Assembly: GCA_009761415.1 (NCBI GenBank)
Contig: QUOL01000005.1
Span: forward strand, 1,116,001 to 1,180,000
Direction: 5' to 3'
DNA from: Sarcomyxa edulis
Taxonomy: Eukaryota; Basidiomycota; Agaricomycetes; Agaricales; Mycenaceae
DNA length: 64,000 nucleotides
The notes beneath the pieces are model-generated. The model worked only from the letters and a program-made list of their open reading frames with translations, searched no databases and was not told where the DNA came from. The position numbers and the translations under genes were made by a program. Positions 44,695 through 55,807 of this stretch are shown here, piece after piece. Each line of letters starts with the position of its first letter. Position 1 is the stretch's first letter.

Positions 44695-47267
44695 CTGGAC
44701 CCAGAGGATGGAATACATCCCGACGACGATGCTAGATGGGCAGGTGTATCTAAAATTATGGGTCCTCGATGGGCACATCTTCCAACTCTCACTGTTGGAC
44801 TCATGGGTGTGCAGATATACTGGTCTGTAGAGTTCTCTTACGGTGAGCAATCACACTGCCAGTCTTCATGTATCCAATCATAACATCGGTAGAACAGCGT
44901 CACCTTACCTTTTGTCTCTCGGACTCTCCAAATCACTCATGGCCATCGTCTTTCTCGCTGGTCCTGTCTCTGGATTAGTTATGCAACCTCTCATAGGCGT
45001 TCTGGCTGACAACTCAAAGTCGCGCTTTGGCCGACGGCGTCCTTACATGATTGGTGGAACCATGCTTTGCATGTTTGCAATGCTTTTATTGGGATATACG
45101 CGACCCATCGCTGCCATATTTACAGGGTCAGGGAACCATGCGGTGTGTAATTCGGATTCGTGCGTCCCATGCATTAGCTTATAACGATGTAACCACTAGA
45201 ATGACGTCCTCACAATATGGTTGGCTGTTCTCTCCATCTATCTAATAGATTTTACCATCAATGCAGGTATGCCCAAGTGTTCTACACAACTCACAAGTTG
45301 TCTAATAGACGGCATATCAGTCCAAGCTGTAGACCGTGCTCTATTGGTAGACACACTCCCTACCCCCGAGCAGGCGAACGGAAACGCCTGGGCAGCAATG
45401 ATGCTTGGTCTAGGAAGCGTAATCGGGTTCTTCATGTACATGTCATACCTCTTTTCGGTCTTGTTTTCTGACTTGCATCTTGTAGCGGTAATTTGGATCT
45501 CCAGAAACGATTCTCCTGGCTCGGTGGAACTCAACTAGAAGTTATGGCTGTTATAGCATCGCTTTTGTTGCTCTCTCTTCATTCCATTACCGCCTTTGCT
45601 GTCAAGGAGAGGGTTTTGTTGGCTTACAAGTATGTTGCTCTGTCTACGTTATTTTCCCTCCATCAACGTGTTCCCGTTCCAGGAACGGCAGAAAGAGTAA
45701 AACCGTTTTCCAAGAAATCAAAGAGATATTCACGAATATGCGTACTCTGCCCAGAACGATCCGCCAAATAGTAAGGCTATTTCATCACTTGTGCTTCGCG
45801 CCACTGATAGGCTAGTCTTCTAGTGTATAATCCAGTTCTTGTAAGATTGTTCCTGCATATGCCTTCCTTTTTGGACCTCACGAGCTAAATCATACAGTGC
45901 ATGGATAGGATGGTTTCCGGTCCTTTTCTATAGTACCCTATACGTAGGCGATATCCATAGAAGAAACTCCGTTCCTCCCGCTGCAGATGACGACTTAGCC
46001 ATTGCAGCCCTCGATGCGCAAGGCACTCGCCTTGGCTCCCGAGCTCTATTCTACAGCTCGCTTCTAGCCCTTGTGGCAAACATCGCACTCCCGTTCTTTG
46101 TAGCTGAAGCGCAAATCAAACCTGGCCCTGTCAGATCGGCGTCGTCTACTACACCCCATTCCACCATGATCAGCCCGGCCATAGGAGGTAAAGGACGAGG
46201 GTGGTTCGAGAGAATTCAGGTCCATTTGTTAAGCTTATGGGCTGCTAGCCATCTAATCTTCGCGACTTGCATGCTCGCCACATTGTGAGTACTATAACGC
46301 ATCTATGTATCCAAATCTTGATTGGGTTTTGTAGCTTTACATCTAGTGTTACGGGAGCTACTATCTTGATTACTATCACTGGATTCTCGTGGGCAATCAC
46401 ACAGTGGGCTCCGTTCTCATTGGTATATCTTGTCGTACACCGTTCATCCACGCGACGTGTTTGACGCTATCCCTTTTCTTCCAGCTCGCTGAGGCTATCC
46501 TCACAGAACCAGCTGTCTCAGCTGAGGAAGACGCGGGCTCTATTCGATTAGCGGACACACGAACACGGACTCAGCGTATTTTGGGTGGTGGAGCACACAA
46601 TGATGATGACGACGATGAGCGACAAGTATTTCTGGCTCCAGAGGACGGTGACGAGGACAGAGGTAACAATAGCCGGGGATCCTCGATTGAGCTGACTCCG
46701 GACGCTCGCCATCATTCAATCATGGGTAACTCGCGGGCCCAATTGAGTCTTCTAAATGTTGACACAGATGGCGACCACGATGAATCAAGGAACGGAGGAG
46801 GTCTGAGTGGAAAAGCGGGTATTATCCTCGTAAGTGGTATCTCCATCATCAAGGATGAGCAGTCCCAGTACCATTATACTGAGGGTCTTTGTCGGAAGGG
46901 TATACACAACGTCTTTATCGTTGTTCCTCAGTTTCTCGTGACGGGGCTCGCTTCCATCATTTTTGCCATCTTCGATCCCGAAAAATCTGTACTGCATGGG
47001 AAGCATCCTGGAAACACATTACCAACAAACAGCACTTCCTCCTTTCCAACACTCAACGAGACGACGACGGCGTTGTTGTCGTCTCGTGAAAAGGACCCGT
47101 TAAAAGACGGAACGAACTCTGTCGCGATTATATTCCGGTCAGTCCATTTTCAGGAGAGACGAGCTGATAGCTCATTGCTTATTAAAACAACAGTATTGGG
47201 GGCCTTTCTGCTGCTATTGCATTTATACTGTGTTGGCGACTCGCACGAGAGCTACGACATAGATGAT
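44692..47267 (+). CDS. GPH/sucrose-type MFS sugar transporter
   Basis: About ten exons with roughly twelve membrane segments. Family signature: GVQIYWSVEFSYG, then SPYLLSLGLSKSLMAIVFLA, GPVSGLVMQPLIGVLADNS, and RFGRRRPYM between TM2 and TM3, as in fungal and plant sucrose or alpha-glucoside permeases (Sut1 type). A second half follows a long hydrophilic loop rich in Asp (DDDDDER). It ends CWRLARELRHR. The only upstream in-frame ATG (44692-44694) is the last triplet of the TIR of element Y. The next Met is 22 residues on (MGPRWAHLPTLT). The original N-terminus and promoter may have been lost, and the element may now supply both. Plasma-membrane sugar/proton symport is inferred from family. Confidence 0.87.
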
Positions 47268-47372
47268 GGGTATACCCGAATGTATCATTCAGTTCAGAGT
47301 ACATACCGTTGTAATTTATTATCTTTATAATCCTGGTGTCCGTTTGACCGTCGTCATTCATTTCATCAAGTA

Positions 47373-49009
47373 TCAGAACACCGTCCCATCGCTCTCGATA
47401 TCGATCGGTGGGCCACCGGTCTGCGGACGTTTCTGTCGAGCGATCTCTCTCCCGCCCTTCCAAGTGGCGCTTTCGAGTACTTGAGCGAGAGATAGCTGAG
47501 AAGCAGTTATACCAAATGTCCCACGAATGGCGTCGGCGATCCGATCTCTAGATATGTATCGTGAGTCTGGAAACATTGTCATATGCATTTCGACCCACAA
47601 CTCAATGACTGTCATTGCTCTCCACTCCACAATGGCTGGGTGGGAAGGCGGCACGCGAGGTAGTCCTGTATTTGTGTCCACAGGTATCGCATTCGGTTTG
47701 ATCGTCAATACTCCAAGATCGACCAAAAGACCGCCTAAGAAAGGATGTACAATCGTGATCTAGTCGTATAGATAAGCGTATATCAACTTTGGCTCACCGT
47801 TACGATATTCGGGCAGTCCAGTCATATCTTCCAATCCGTCGAACTTCCACCCAAGGATTCTTTCGATGGGTTCGATCAGACTGTACGTAGTCCATCCAGT
47901 CAATTTATGGAATGGAACCAAGTCATCACCTTCAGCTTTAGAAGACGGTTTCAAAGCAGAACAAGGCCACACGTCTCCGAGAGATACACCTCCAAGTGAT
48001 GTTCTAGATGGTGGCCAGATCGGGTTTAGGCCTTCGATGAGGGCGTACCAGAGGGCTGAGATGGGAACTTTGCGGGAACCGCCTGATTCAATGGACTCGG
48101 ATTCCAAGAAATCTGGAGGATAGAAAGGATAAGTCATGATACATTTAGTCAAGTGGATTCCTCACCAATAATATTTCCTGGACGAGCGTCACTGCCGAAA
48201 AAGGTCGGACTTGACGTGAGAGCTTTGCTCAAGTTGAACAGTAAGGATGTACGTCCTTCGAGCCCAACCATCGGATTAGAACTATCAGCTTGCATAGCTT
48301 TAGCCACCTTGTCGACCGTGATATTCGATAAGCCAATAGCTTCAGATTCATGTTAACGCTCGATCCGATTGAACGCGTCCAAAATGCGTCTTACCATCGA
48401 CTCTGTATGGCTGATTACTATCTCCAGAAAAGAAACCATGCTCGAACATGTGGATACTAGCAACTCCCAGACCCTCAGATCGAGTGAAGGTTTCTCCGGT
48501 GTCTTTCTCGTGATAGGACCATTCATTTCCAGCTCCAGCATCGAGAAGAACAGATACGAGAAAGAGGTCGATAAGGCGTTTGCACGTTTCCCTCACGTCC
48601 GGAGGATTAGGTGAAGCATTCCACTTAGCGATGAGAGGTTCTACGCGGGGATGACCTGCGTCAAGGTGCCTCCAGCGTCCATGAGGCGGGATCTGCGAGT
48701 ATGATAGATAAGCTCGCGTTCTTGACCTAGTAACACCACGACTTACAGAGGCAAAGTTGGCACCAAAGTCACGCTGACAGAACTGATAAGGATCTCTCTC
48801 TGTGCCTAGATGAACATGGCATCGCTCACTTTGATTATCTCTGCACAAAATGCAGCTGCATCGGCCTCTCTATCTGGATGATAATCGAAATATTCGAGTT
48901 TCCCGGCCTTTGCGAGTTCATAGACTCGAGTGCATCGTTCGCGGATAGCTGGTAATGTGCGTAGATATGCTGCGGTCTGTTCGAGGGGTATCTGTGCTGT
49001 GATGTTCAT
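47373..49009 (-). CDS. URC4: URC4/Urg3 (DUF1688), uracil catabolism protein
   Basis: ATG at 49009 (MNITAQIPLEQTAAYLRTLP); the upstream in-frame codons lack an ATG. Conserved DUF1688 blocks: AIRERCTRVYELAKAGKLEY, FDYHPDREADAAAFCAEII, RDFGANFAS, IPPHGRWRHLDAGHPRV and FEHGFFSGDSNQPYRVD. Later blocks are GLEGRTSLLFNLSKAL and GDVWPCSALKP. About six exons; it ends SDGTVF at 47373. URC4 family members act in the URC pyrimidine-degradation route of fungi; the exact reaction is not settled. It converges with the sugar transporter (106 bp between stops). A dense TCGCGT cluster (49025-49058) sits directly upstream of the start. Appears intact. Confidence 0.9.
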
Positions 49010-49373
49010 GGCTAGATGCAAGTGAGTCGCGTGTCTTGCGCGTGTCGCGTCGAGACGACTTTATCTCGATCGGCGGCTTTCATGTACTCAGAACGAATTC
49101 TAGCGATAACATATTCGCTAGAAGTACTGGGCTTAGTGGGCTAATTTACTAGATCTCAAGGACGATGTCCCAGAATCCTATCAATCTATGGCATTTTAAC
49201 GTTATGTCTTCCATGCAAGTGTCAGGATGTCGACTTGGCCGAGGCATCTTCATACAGCCTGAAGGGACTTTTGACTATGTGTATATATACGCATTATGCA
49301 TTAGGGTAATATAACGTCCAGAATAATTCCAGCGTTGCGTTGGGGTTGAGCCTACTAGCACCCACCAGCCCGA
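49010..49373. other. Intergenic: URC4 promoter
   Basis: 364 bp between the URC4 start and the stop of the next gene. Contains GTCGCGTGTCTTGCGCGTGT and CGCGTCGAGACG (49025-49058) immediately upstream of URC4. No clear TATA near the expected place. Confidence 0.45.
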
Positions 49374-51364
49374 TCATACCAGTTGACCGCGCCCTTTTTG
49401 TTTGATGAACAAGAATCTAGAGATTGACATCAGCATTGACCCCCCAGTGACCAAGACCTGCACGATAAATCTAAGATCAATAAACGAGTCGAGTCCCTTC
49501 AAAGTGAGAGTAAACTACCCCGCAGAAAACGATAGCTTTTGGCCACTGGAAATTTGAGACGTTGTGGCCTAATAGAGCTCCTGATATAGGCGTCCCAACT
49601 AGCATGGCCGTCGCCACAACGGAGAAGGCAATTCCCATCCGTATTCTTAGGATTTGTACTGTCAGTATGAGGATCTGGGTGCATATGTGGCAAGTATGGC
49701 TCACCCCAGCTCTCCGAGATGCGTGCTCAACTGCCCTAGCAGAGAAGGGATTAAGGACACGTCTGAATGACTAGGTCAATGATACACGATGCTAAGAGGT
49801 AAAAGCAGACTCACAAGCGCCGGAGGAGAAACCATAGAATATTGCAAACACGAATATGCCCGACGTGCTCTCGATAGCCAGCATACTGAAACCAAGGACG
49901 GCAGAGACAATCAAGCAAGGGATGAGCATGTTATATACACCCAAGCGATCAGCAAGGAAATTTGGGAGTAGCCGTCCCATCACACTCCCGACGTTGAGGA
50001 TAGTCAACTGCAGGAATGAACGTCATCAGATGATTCTTGTGAGTGATTGTCATACAAGATACCGAATAGAATGCAATCTGTGGGTTGACGCCCTTTTCGA
50101 TGGCGTACAGCTGCAGATAAAAGTCTGGGAAAAACATCAGCATTGGCAGGGGCTCATGGTCACGGTAGCCTACACGGGAAGAAAAGTCCAAGATTGATGC
50201 AAAATGCACTACGAACGTAGGTAAGTACGCGTGCATAATGGCCAAATTTCGTTTCACTTACGCTATCATCGACACGATATAAGCCGCATCAGTAAGGATG
50301 ACTTTCAGATCAGGCGCAGGTAGGGCCGGTCGCAATTTCTTCGGCGGAAGTCTCGTCTTCATGATGATGTTGGCAATGAAGAGTAAAGCTGAGATGAGCG
50401 CGGCAGTGGCTCGTATTGCGTTAGGGAACGAGGCTTGTCGAGCCAGTCGATTCAACATGATAGGGAAGACGATTCCTCCGCATGAAGCACCGGACACGAC
50501 GATCCCTGTCGCCAAGGCCCTACGACGCTTGAAGTGATGGCCTACGATGGTGAGCGAAGGAAGGAACAAGATTCCTTGACCGATGCCCATGCCAACGGCT
50601 TGGCTGAGAAACACCTTGCAAAAACATATCATTAATATCACCCGAAAGAAGTTTGAACAGTGATTTCACCTGGTAATAATGACCAGGCTGTGCGAGAGAT
50701 ACCATGAACATGGAAAACGCATAAATGAAAGATCCGGCTATCATAGTATGATGACTGCAAATAAAAACTGTTGAGTGCGGTATATGATACTCATGAAAGG
50801 TGACCCACAAATATCCAGCGTCAAAAGCGCGTCCAACCAAGATACCAGGTGCGTATTGCATGAATAATTGGAAACTTCCTATCCAGCTTTCCACGAGATA
50901 GTCAGGCCGGAAGCTTAGACAGCAGCAATCGAATATGTGCTACCTGATGTCTGAGGCCGTCTTGTTTGTCAGAAAATCACGCGTATAATAATCTGTGCAG
51001 ATATCAGAAACAAATTGACAAATAACGGAGATGTAGAACGAGCCATACCTTGGTAGGTTCCAAACGCGTTGATGTAACTAAGGACCTCGGCGTGAATACA
51101 AGGACATTTCAGACGAAGATAAGAAGCATACCCGAATGTGCAGAACTGTACCATCCACCTAGACATGTATACGAGGTCAATATCTCAGACGAAGACACTG
51201 AAATCAACTCACGCTCCCAAAATCGTCAACCATGCCTCTCGACCTCCGTCCAGAGGGTCTGTAACTACTGACGATTTATCCTCACAAGCTTCGTTCTCGC
51301 AATCCTGACTGCTAGGATCCGGCGAGGTGACAGGGATCGTGACAGTCTCAGGGTGGTCATGCAT
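49374..51364 (-). CDS. MFS transporter, monocarboxylate-porter type
   Basis: ATG 51364 (MHDHPETVTIPVTSP), hydrophilic N-terminus, then AWLTILG and AWMVQFCTFGYASSFGVYQDF across an intron, the hallmark first membrane segment of fungal MCT-like porters. Further segments: VGMGIGQGILFLPSLTIVGH, HHFKRRRALATGIVVSGASC and LNVGSVMGRLLPNFLADRLG (the conserved GR-x-x-x-x-x-x-D motif), then FSVVATAMLVGTPISGALLG. About ten short introns. It ends GRGQLV. Substrates in this family include pyruvate, lactate and riboflavin, and none can be assigned here. Same strand as URC4, possibly by chance. Looks complete. Confidence 0.85.
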
Positions 51365-53164
51365 GGTGCTGAAAGCTGAAGCGAAAAAAAAAATGGAAGG
51401 GGGGTTATATAAGTGTACAAAGTGTGGTGTGAGTGCTTTCAGAAAGTTAAAAGCAGGCAGGCCAAGACCTCATTGCTGTCAGTCGAAACGCCAGATTATT
51501 AAAAGAAGGGATCATCTAAATTGGACCGATTCGAGCAAGATTCGAGGATCCGTCGGTGGCGGGGCGGACAGAGGTTGCCAGAATGCCGAGAAGAGAAGGA
51601 ACATGCCGAGCATAACCAAGGCACAAAAAAAGTTACAACTTGATATCTAGGGTGTCGTAAATGTTAGCTCGATCGCCACCTGACGAGAAAAAAAGATCAT
51701 GTACCTACTCGCATATGTTCTCGTATCCGTCCTATGTCCGATATCAGATATCAGATATATCAGACCCGAGGTGGCCGTATCATACAAGCCCATGACATGA
51801 GCATTCAAAAGTCGAACTTTGTACGGTCGAATCTATACGAATTGATCTTTGATCATCCAAGTGCGCGTGTCCAATCAGGGCATCCTTTGACATCACTTAT
51901 CCGGGGAATAGGCATTTATATCACAGGCCCGTGCCTTGTCATAATGGATCCGGGAAATAACCGTTGTCCTCAAGATTCACCGGAATTGGGATGTTTGAAA
52001 ACACACTTGTATATGTTTTCGGGACTTGTACGACTATCAGGACATGTGGACCGTCGATAGATATCCTCCAAGATACTGGCCGTGATGCTATGAATAAACC
52101 CTGAGATACAAAGGCTAAAGATGGGGTACTACTTACCGTACATCGCTACCTTTGCATCTAGAACAATTGTAGTCACTGGGAAGAAGTCGATGATCCGCCG
52201 CCTTGACTCCAAGACTGGTATTGAGTTCACATTATTTGCGATTTAGCACTGACACGTATAACGAGAAATGCCACTGGGGTTGACGCACCATACGGTAAGA
52301 TACGTGTGTGACTGAACTTTCCATGCGTTTGCGGTGTCAAATTCATCACGAACGGGCAGTTCCGTATAAACACGAACCGCGTCAGATGGATGGCGAATAG
52401 AGTGCGATCGTAATCGAATAAGAACAGGACTCAATCCAGTTTCCGGATGCAAGAGGGTGGAAGGAGGGAAGCTGTGGCGTTCAAAAGTATCGGTGATTAA
52501 AGAGTTTCGTATTGACTTGCGGGTACGTTGGCGACAGCACTGTCTTCAGCAACGAGTTTACCTCAATGATAGGTCGTGGTCAGTGATAAGAAGGTCCAAA
52601 GCAACGAGTGAAGAAGTCCGCGGACAGCCATTATCTGTACAAATCCGCTAGATGTCAGGGAGACGAAGCGGTATTGATATCAGAAGTGAGTCTCAAGCAA
52701 CTAGGACTGGCCGTCAAACTCGTAATGAACGAGGCTTTTTCACAAACGCGAGATAGAAAAGACGAAGGGGCGTCAGCTTCCAACCCATACATAACGCGTA
52801 TTGCGGACCAGGCGGATTAGATGGCCTTGCCGCTCCGAGGGGATAACCCAATGATTGTGTCATTGGACAAAGAGAGGTGGCATTCTTATGGTGTTCCACG
52901 CAGTGACCACGCATCGAATACTATATTTAATGAACGAATAGTAGTAGGTGATTCTAGTGAGAGTTAATGCTGCAGGCGCACCAGGGAAAGATGTATCAGT
53001 GTCTGCACTCTCGTCCAGTGCAGTGTAACTGGAACTTGCGTCTTGATGTGATGGTATCAGTCCCCCTAGTAGAGAATGAAAAAAAAGCTATACAATTATT
53101 CGGGCTTGGTATCCATTATGTAGTACAGTAATGCACAGTTCTCGTGTCGAGTTGTACCAACAAC
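51365..53164. other. Intergenic region, no gene seen
   Basis: 1.8 kb between the MCT-like gene and ETF-QO. Open frames overlap, are short and lack motifs; the one at 51327-51650 lies partly antisense to the MCT 5' end. A GATATCA-type short tandem (51738-51766) is present. I see no coding or RNA gene. Confidence 0.5.
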
Positions 53165-55267
53165 CTACGTTAAGCCTGGAGAATTTTAATTGAGCACGGC
53201 TCCAGAGCATTCAAGGAACGAAAACATACTGTATTTAGGACCACCGCCTCCCTCGGGGACAGTCCACGTTATATCCTGGGTTGGAACTTTGATGTCGCAT
53301 AGCTTGCAGTGTATGCAGTTCTAGCGCCATACACATAATAAACGCATGTAGCAAGGGAAGGAGAGAAGCTGTAGAACAGCTGACGTACCTGAGAGTTGAT
53401 GACCAGTTTCTTACCTCCCCAACCTTCGCCATCAGCTTCTTCACTCTTACTTGCCTCGTCGTCCACGTACTCGTAGACCCCAGCAGGACACGCCCTCCCG
53501 AGCAACCCCGCGAACTCTTCAACATTCACTTTGACATGCTCTCTCCGCTCCGCAGGCGTTTCCACTGACTCCCCATACTTCATCACTCGAAGATGCACAG
53601 GCTGGTCCTCCGCGTGATTCGTACCCGTCAGAGCGACGCTTGTCATCAAGTCCGTAGATAATGGCGGCTGGAATGGTGGATATTCTATCGGTGTGCACTC
53701 TTTCGCTTTCTTCGTATGCTGAGCATCGTTCAGCTGTGGATTCTTGAATGTCCATGGCGTTCGTCCTTTGAGGAACAAAGTGTCGATCCCACTGTATACC
53801 ACACCGCCCCACAGGCCAAGTCGTGTGTTGAAACTCGGACGAAGGTTACGAACCTCGTGCAAATCGGACTGCACCCAACTAGATTTGAATTTTTCAGAGT
53901 AGGCGCTCATGTCGATCGCAGCAGCATCACTTTCGGAGTCAGACTCGGAAGAAGCAGCGATGGAGTCAAAAGCGGCTTCTGCAGCGAGCATACCGCTCTT
54001 CATAGCGTTATGCGTGCCTTTTATTTTAGCAATGTTGACGAACCCAGCCGAACATCCTATAAGTGCACCGCCAGGGAAATGGAGTTGGGGTACGGATTGG
54101 AGACCGCCTTCGTTGAGAGCACGAGCACCGTAGGCGATACGTGTCGACGAGCCGGAGAGGAGTTTAGAAAAATAAGGATGGTGTTTCAGGCGCTAAGAGT
54201 GAACAAACTTGGTCAAGGAACGGGCAGCGGAAAGATAACTACATACCTGTAGTTCACGATATGGACTGAGATATGGATTTGGATAGTCCAGACCAATGAC
54301 AAGACCCAAACTAACGAGACCATCCGCCATATGGTATTCCCAGCCGCCACCATAAGTCTTCCAATCCAACGGCCATCCCATGGTATGAACAACTTTGCCA
54401 GCCTGATACTGAGAGGGATCAACCCTCCATACCTCCTTGACACCAATTCCATATGTTTGTGGGTCCGCATTTTTTCTCAGATTGAGCTTTCGTATTATTT
54501 GCTTTGACAAGGATCCGTGAGCGCCTTCAGCTAACAGCGTGACCTTTGCCCGAAATTCCATGCCAGGTTCGAACGTATCCTTCATACGTCGGTGTTTGTC
54601 CAGACCAACTTCATTAGTGACTACTCCCTGAACAGTTTTACCGTCCTCGGCATAGAGAAGAGAAGCTCCAGCGAATCCAGGATAGACTTCCACACCCAGT
54701 TCCTCGGCGATCGTACCCAGCCAAGCAGTAAATCGGGAGAGCGAGACGATATAGTTTCCCTTGTTCGACATTTGCGGTGGATGTGGTATTGGGAACGAGA
54801 GGCTCTTTGTAAGGAACCTCATAGATGAATGTGTCGCGGGTTGGGTTAGCGGGTTGTCATCCCGTGAAGACCAAGTCGGTAAGAGTTCGTTCAGCGCACG
54901 GGGCTCAATAACTGCACCAGAGAGAATATGAGAACCTACAAGATTACATGTCAGTAACACAGTGAATTAGTCTAGACGGATACAACGAGTAAGACCCACC
55001 TACTTCACCGCCTTTTTCGAGCACTACCACACGGATCTCTCTCCCCTTTTCTTGCTCGAGCTGTTTCAGACGAATGGCAGCACTCAACCCAGCTGGCCCA
55101 CCGCCCACTATACACACGTCGACATCGTCAGAAGCGCGTTCGACGTTGGTTGGATCGAAAAGCTCTCGATGGCGTCTAGTGGTAGAGTGCAAAGCGCGTC
55201 TCCGAGTTGAAAAAAGAGTTGGTCCGAGTAATCTAGCAGCTGGTGGGCGTGGACCACATTGCAGCAT
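53165..55267 (-). CDS. CIR2: Electron-transfer-flavoprotein:ubiquinone oxidoreductase
   Basis: Mitochondrial ETF-QO passing electrons from acyl-CoA dehydrogenases via ETF to ubiquinone. The chosen Met (55267, [15 protein letters not shown]) starts an Arg-rich presequence; an upstream in-frame Met at 55351 is possible. FAD motif: [16 protein letters not shown], then [11 protein letters not shown]. Also visible: [41 protein letters not shown] and [20 protein letters not shown]. The 4Fe-4S cysteines are in [10 protein letters not shown] and, after an intron, [17 protein letters not shown], with all four ligands present. The last intron (53229-53176) gives PKYSLT as the end; without splicing the frame runs 13 residues to another stop. 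Intact. Confidence 0.9.
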
Positions 55268-55807
55268 TTCGAGCAATGGTGGATATAACGAAGGTGTCAA
55301 GACGGAAGACGGAAGGCCTGTGGAAGGTATAAAAGTATTCCAGTCGAGCACTTGAGAAACAGAAAACGCCGTCGGGTAATGCTGGTCCTGCTATTGGCCG
55401 CGAAAATCACGCGCGTCAAGCCACCCAGCCGTGATTTTTTTCTCTCGAAAACATCGATTATAATTATGGACTATATACGAGTGGAACGAAAAAGAACAGC
55501 TATAGAGATATCAAGAGGAAGAAATGGTGGGATATGCGTGCATAATACAGTGCCGATGATTGAAATGAGTGGTGTAAGTGAATGTTCCAATTGACTGAGA
55601 AGAGAAAATTGCATGTAGGAGTTCCGGTGTGTAATGCGAATTGCGAAATGAGCGATGATGGATGGATGGGTAGACGATGCTTGTCGTAATGTCCCGATGA
55701 ACGAAAACAAGAAGCTCGGATCAAAGAAGAAGAAAACCAACCAAGTACGAAACGGTCGAAACCAGAACGAAAAGAAAAAGAAAAAGAGACCCGCTCAACA
55801 GGCCCAC

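Noticed and set aside
51327..51650. Small frame with CTKCG...HCC cysteines
   Set aside because: Overlaps the 5' end of the MFS transporter on the other strand. The Cys/His spacing fits no finger family, and no splice or paralog supports it.
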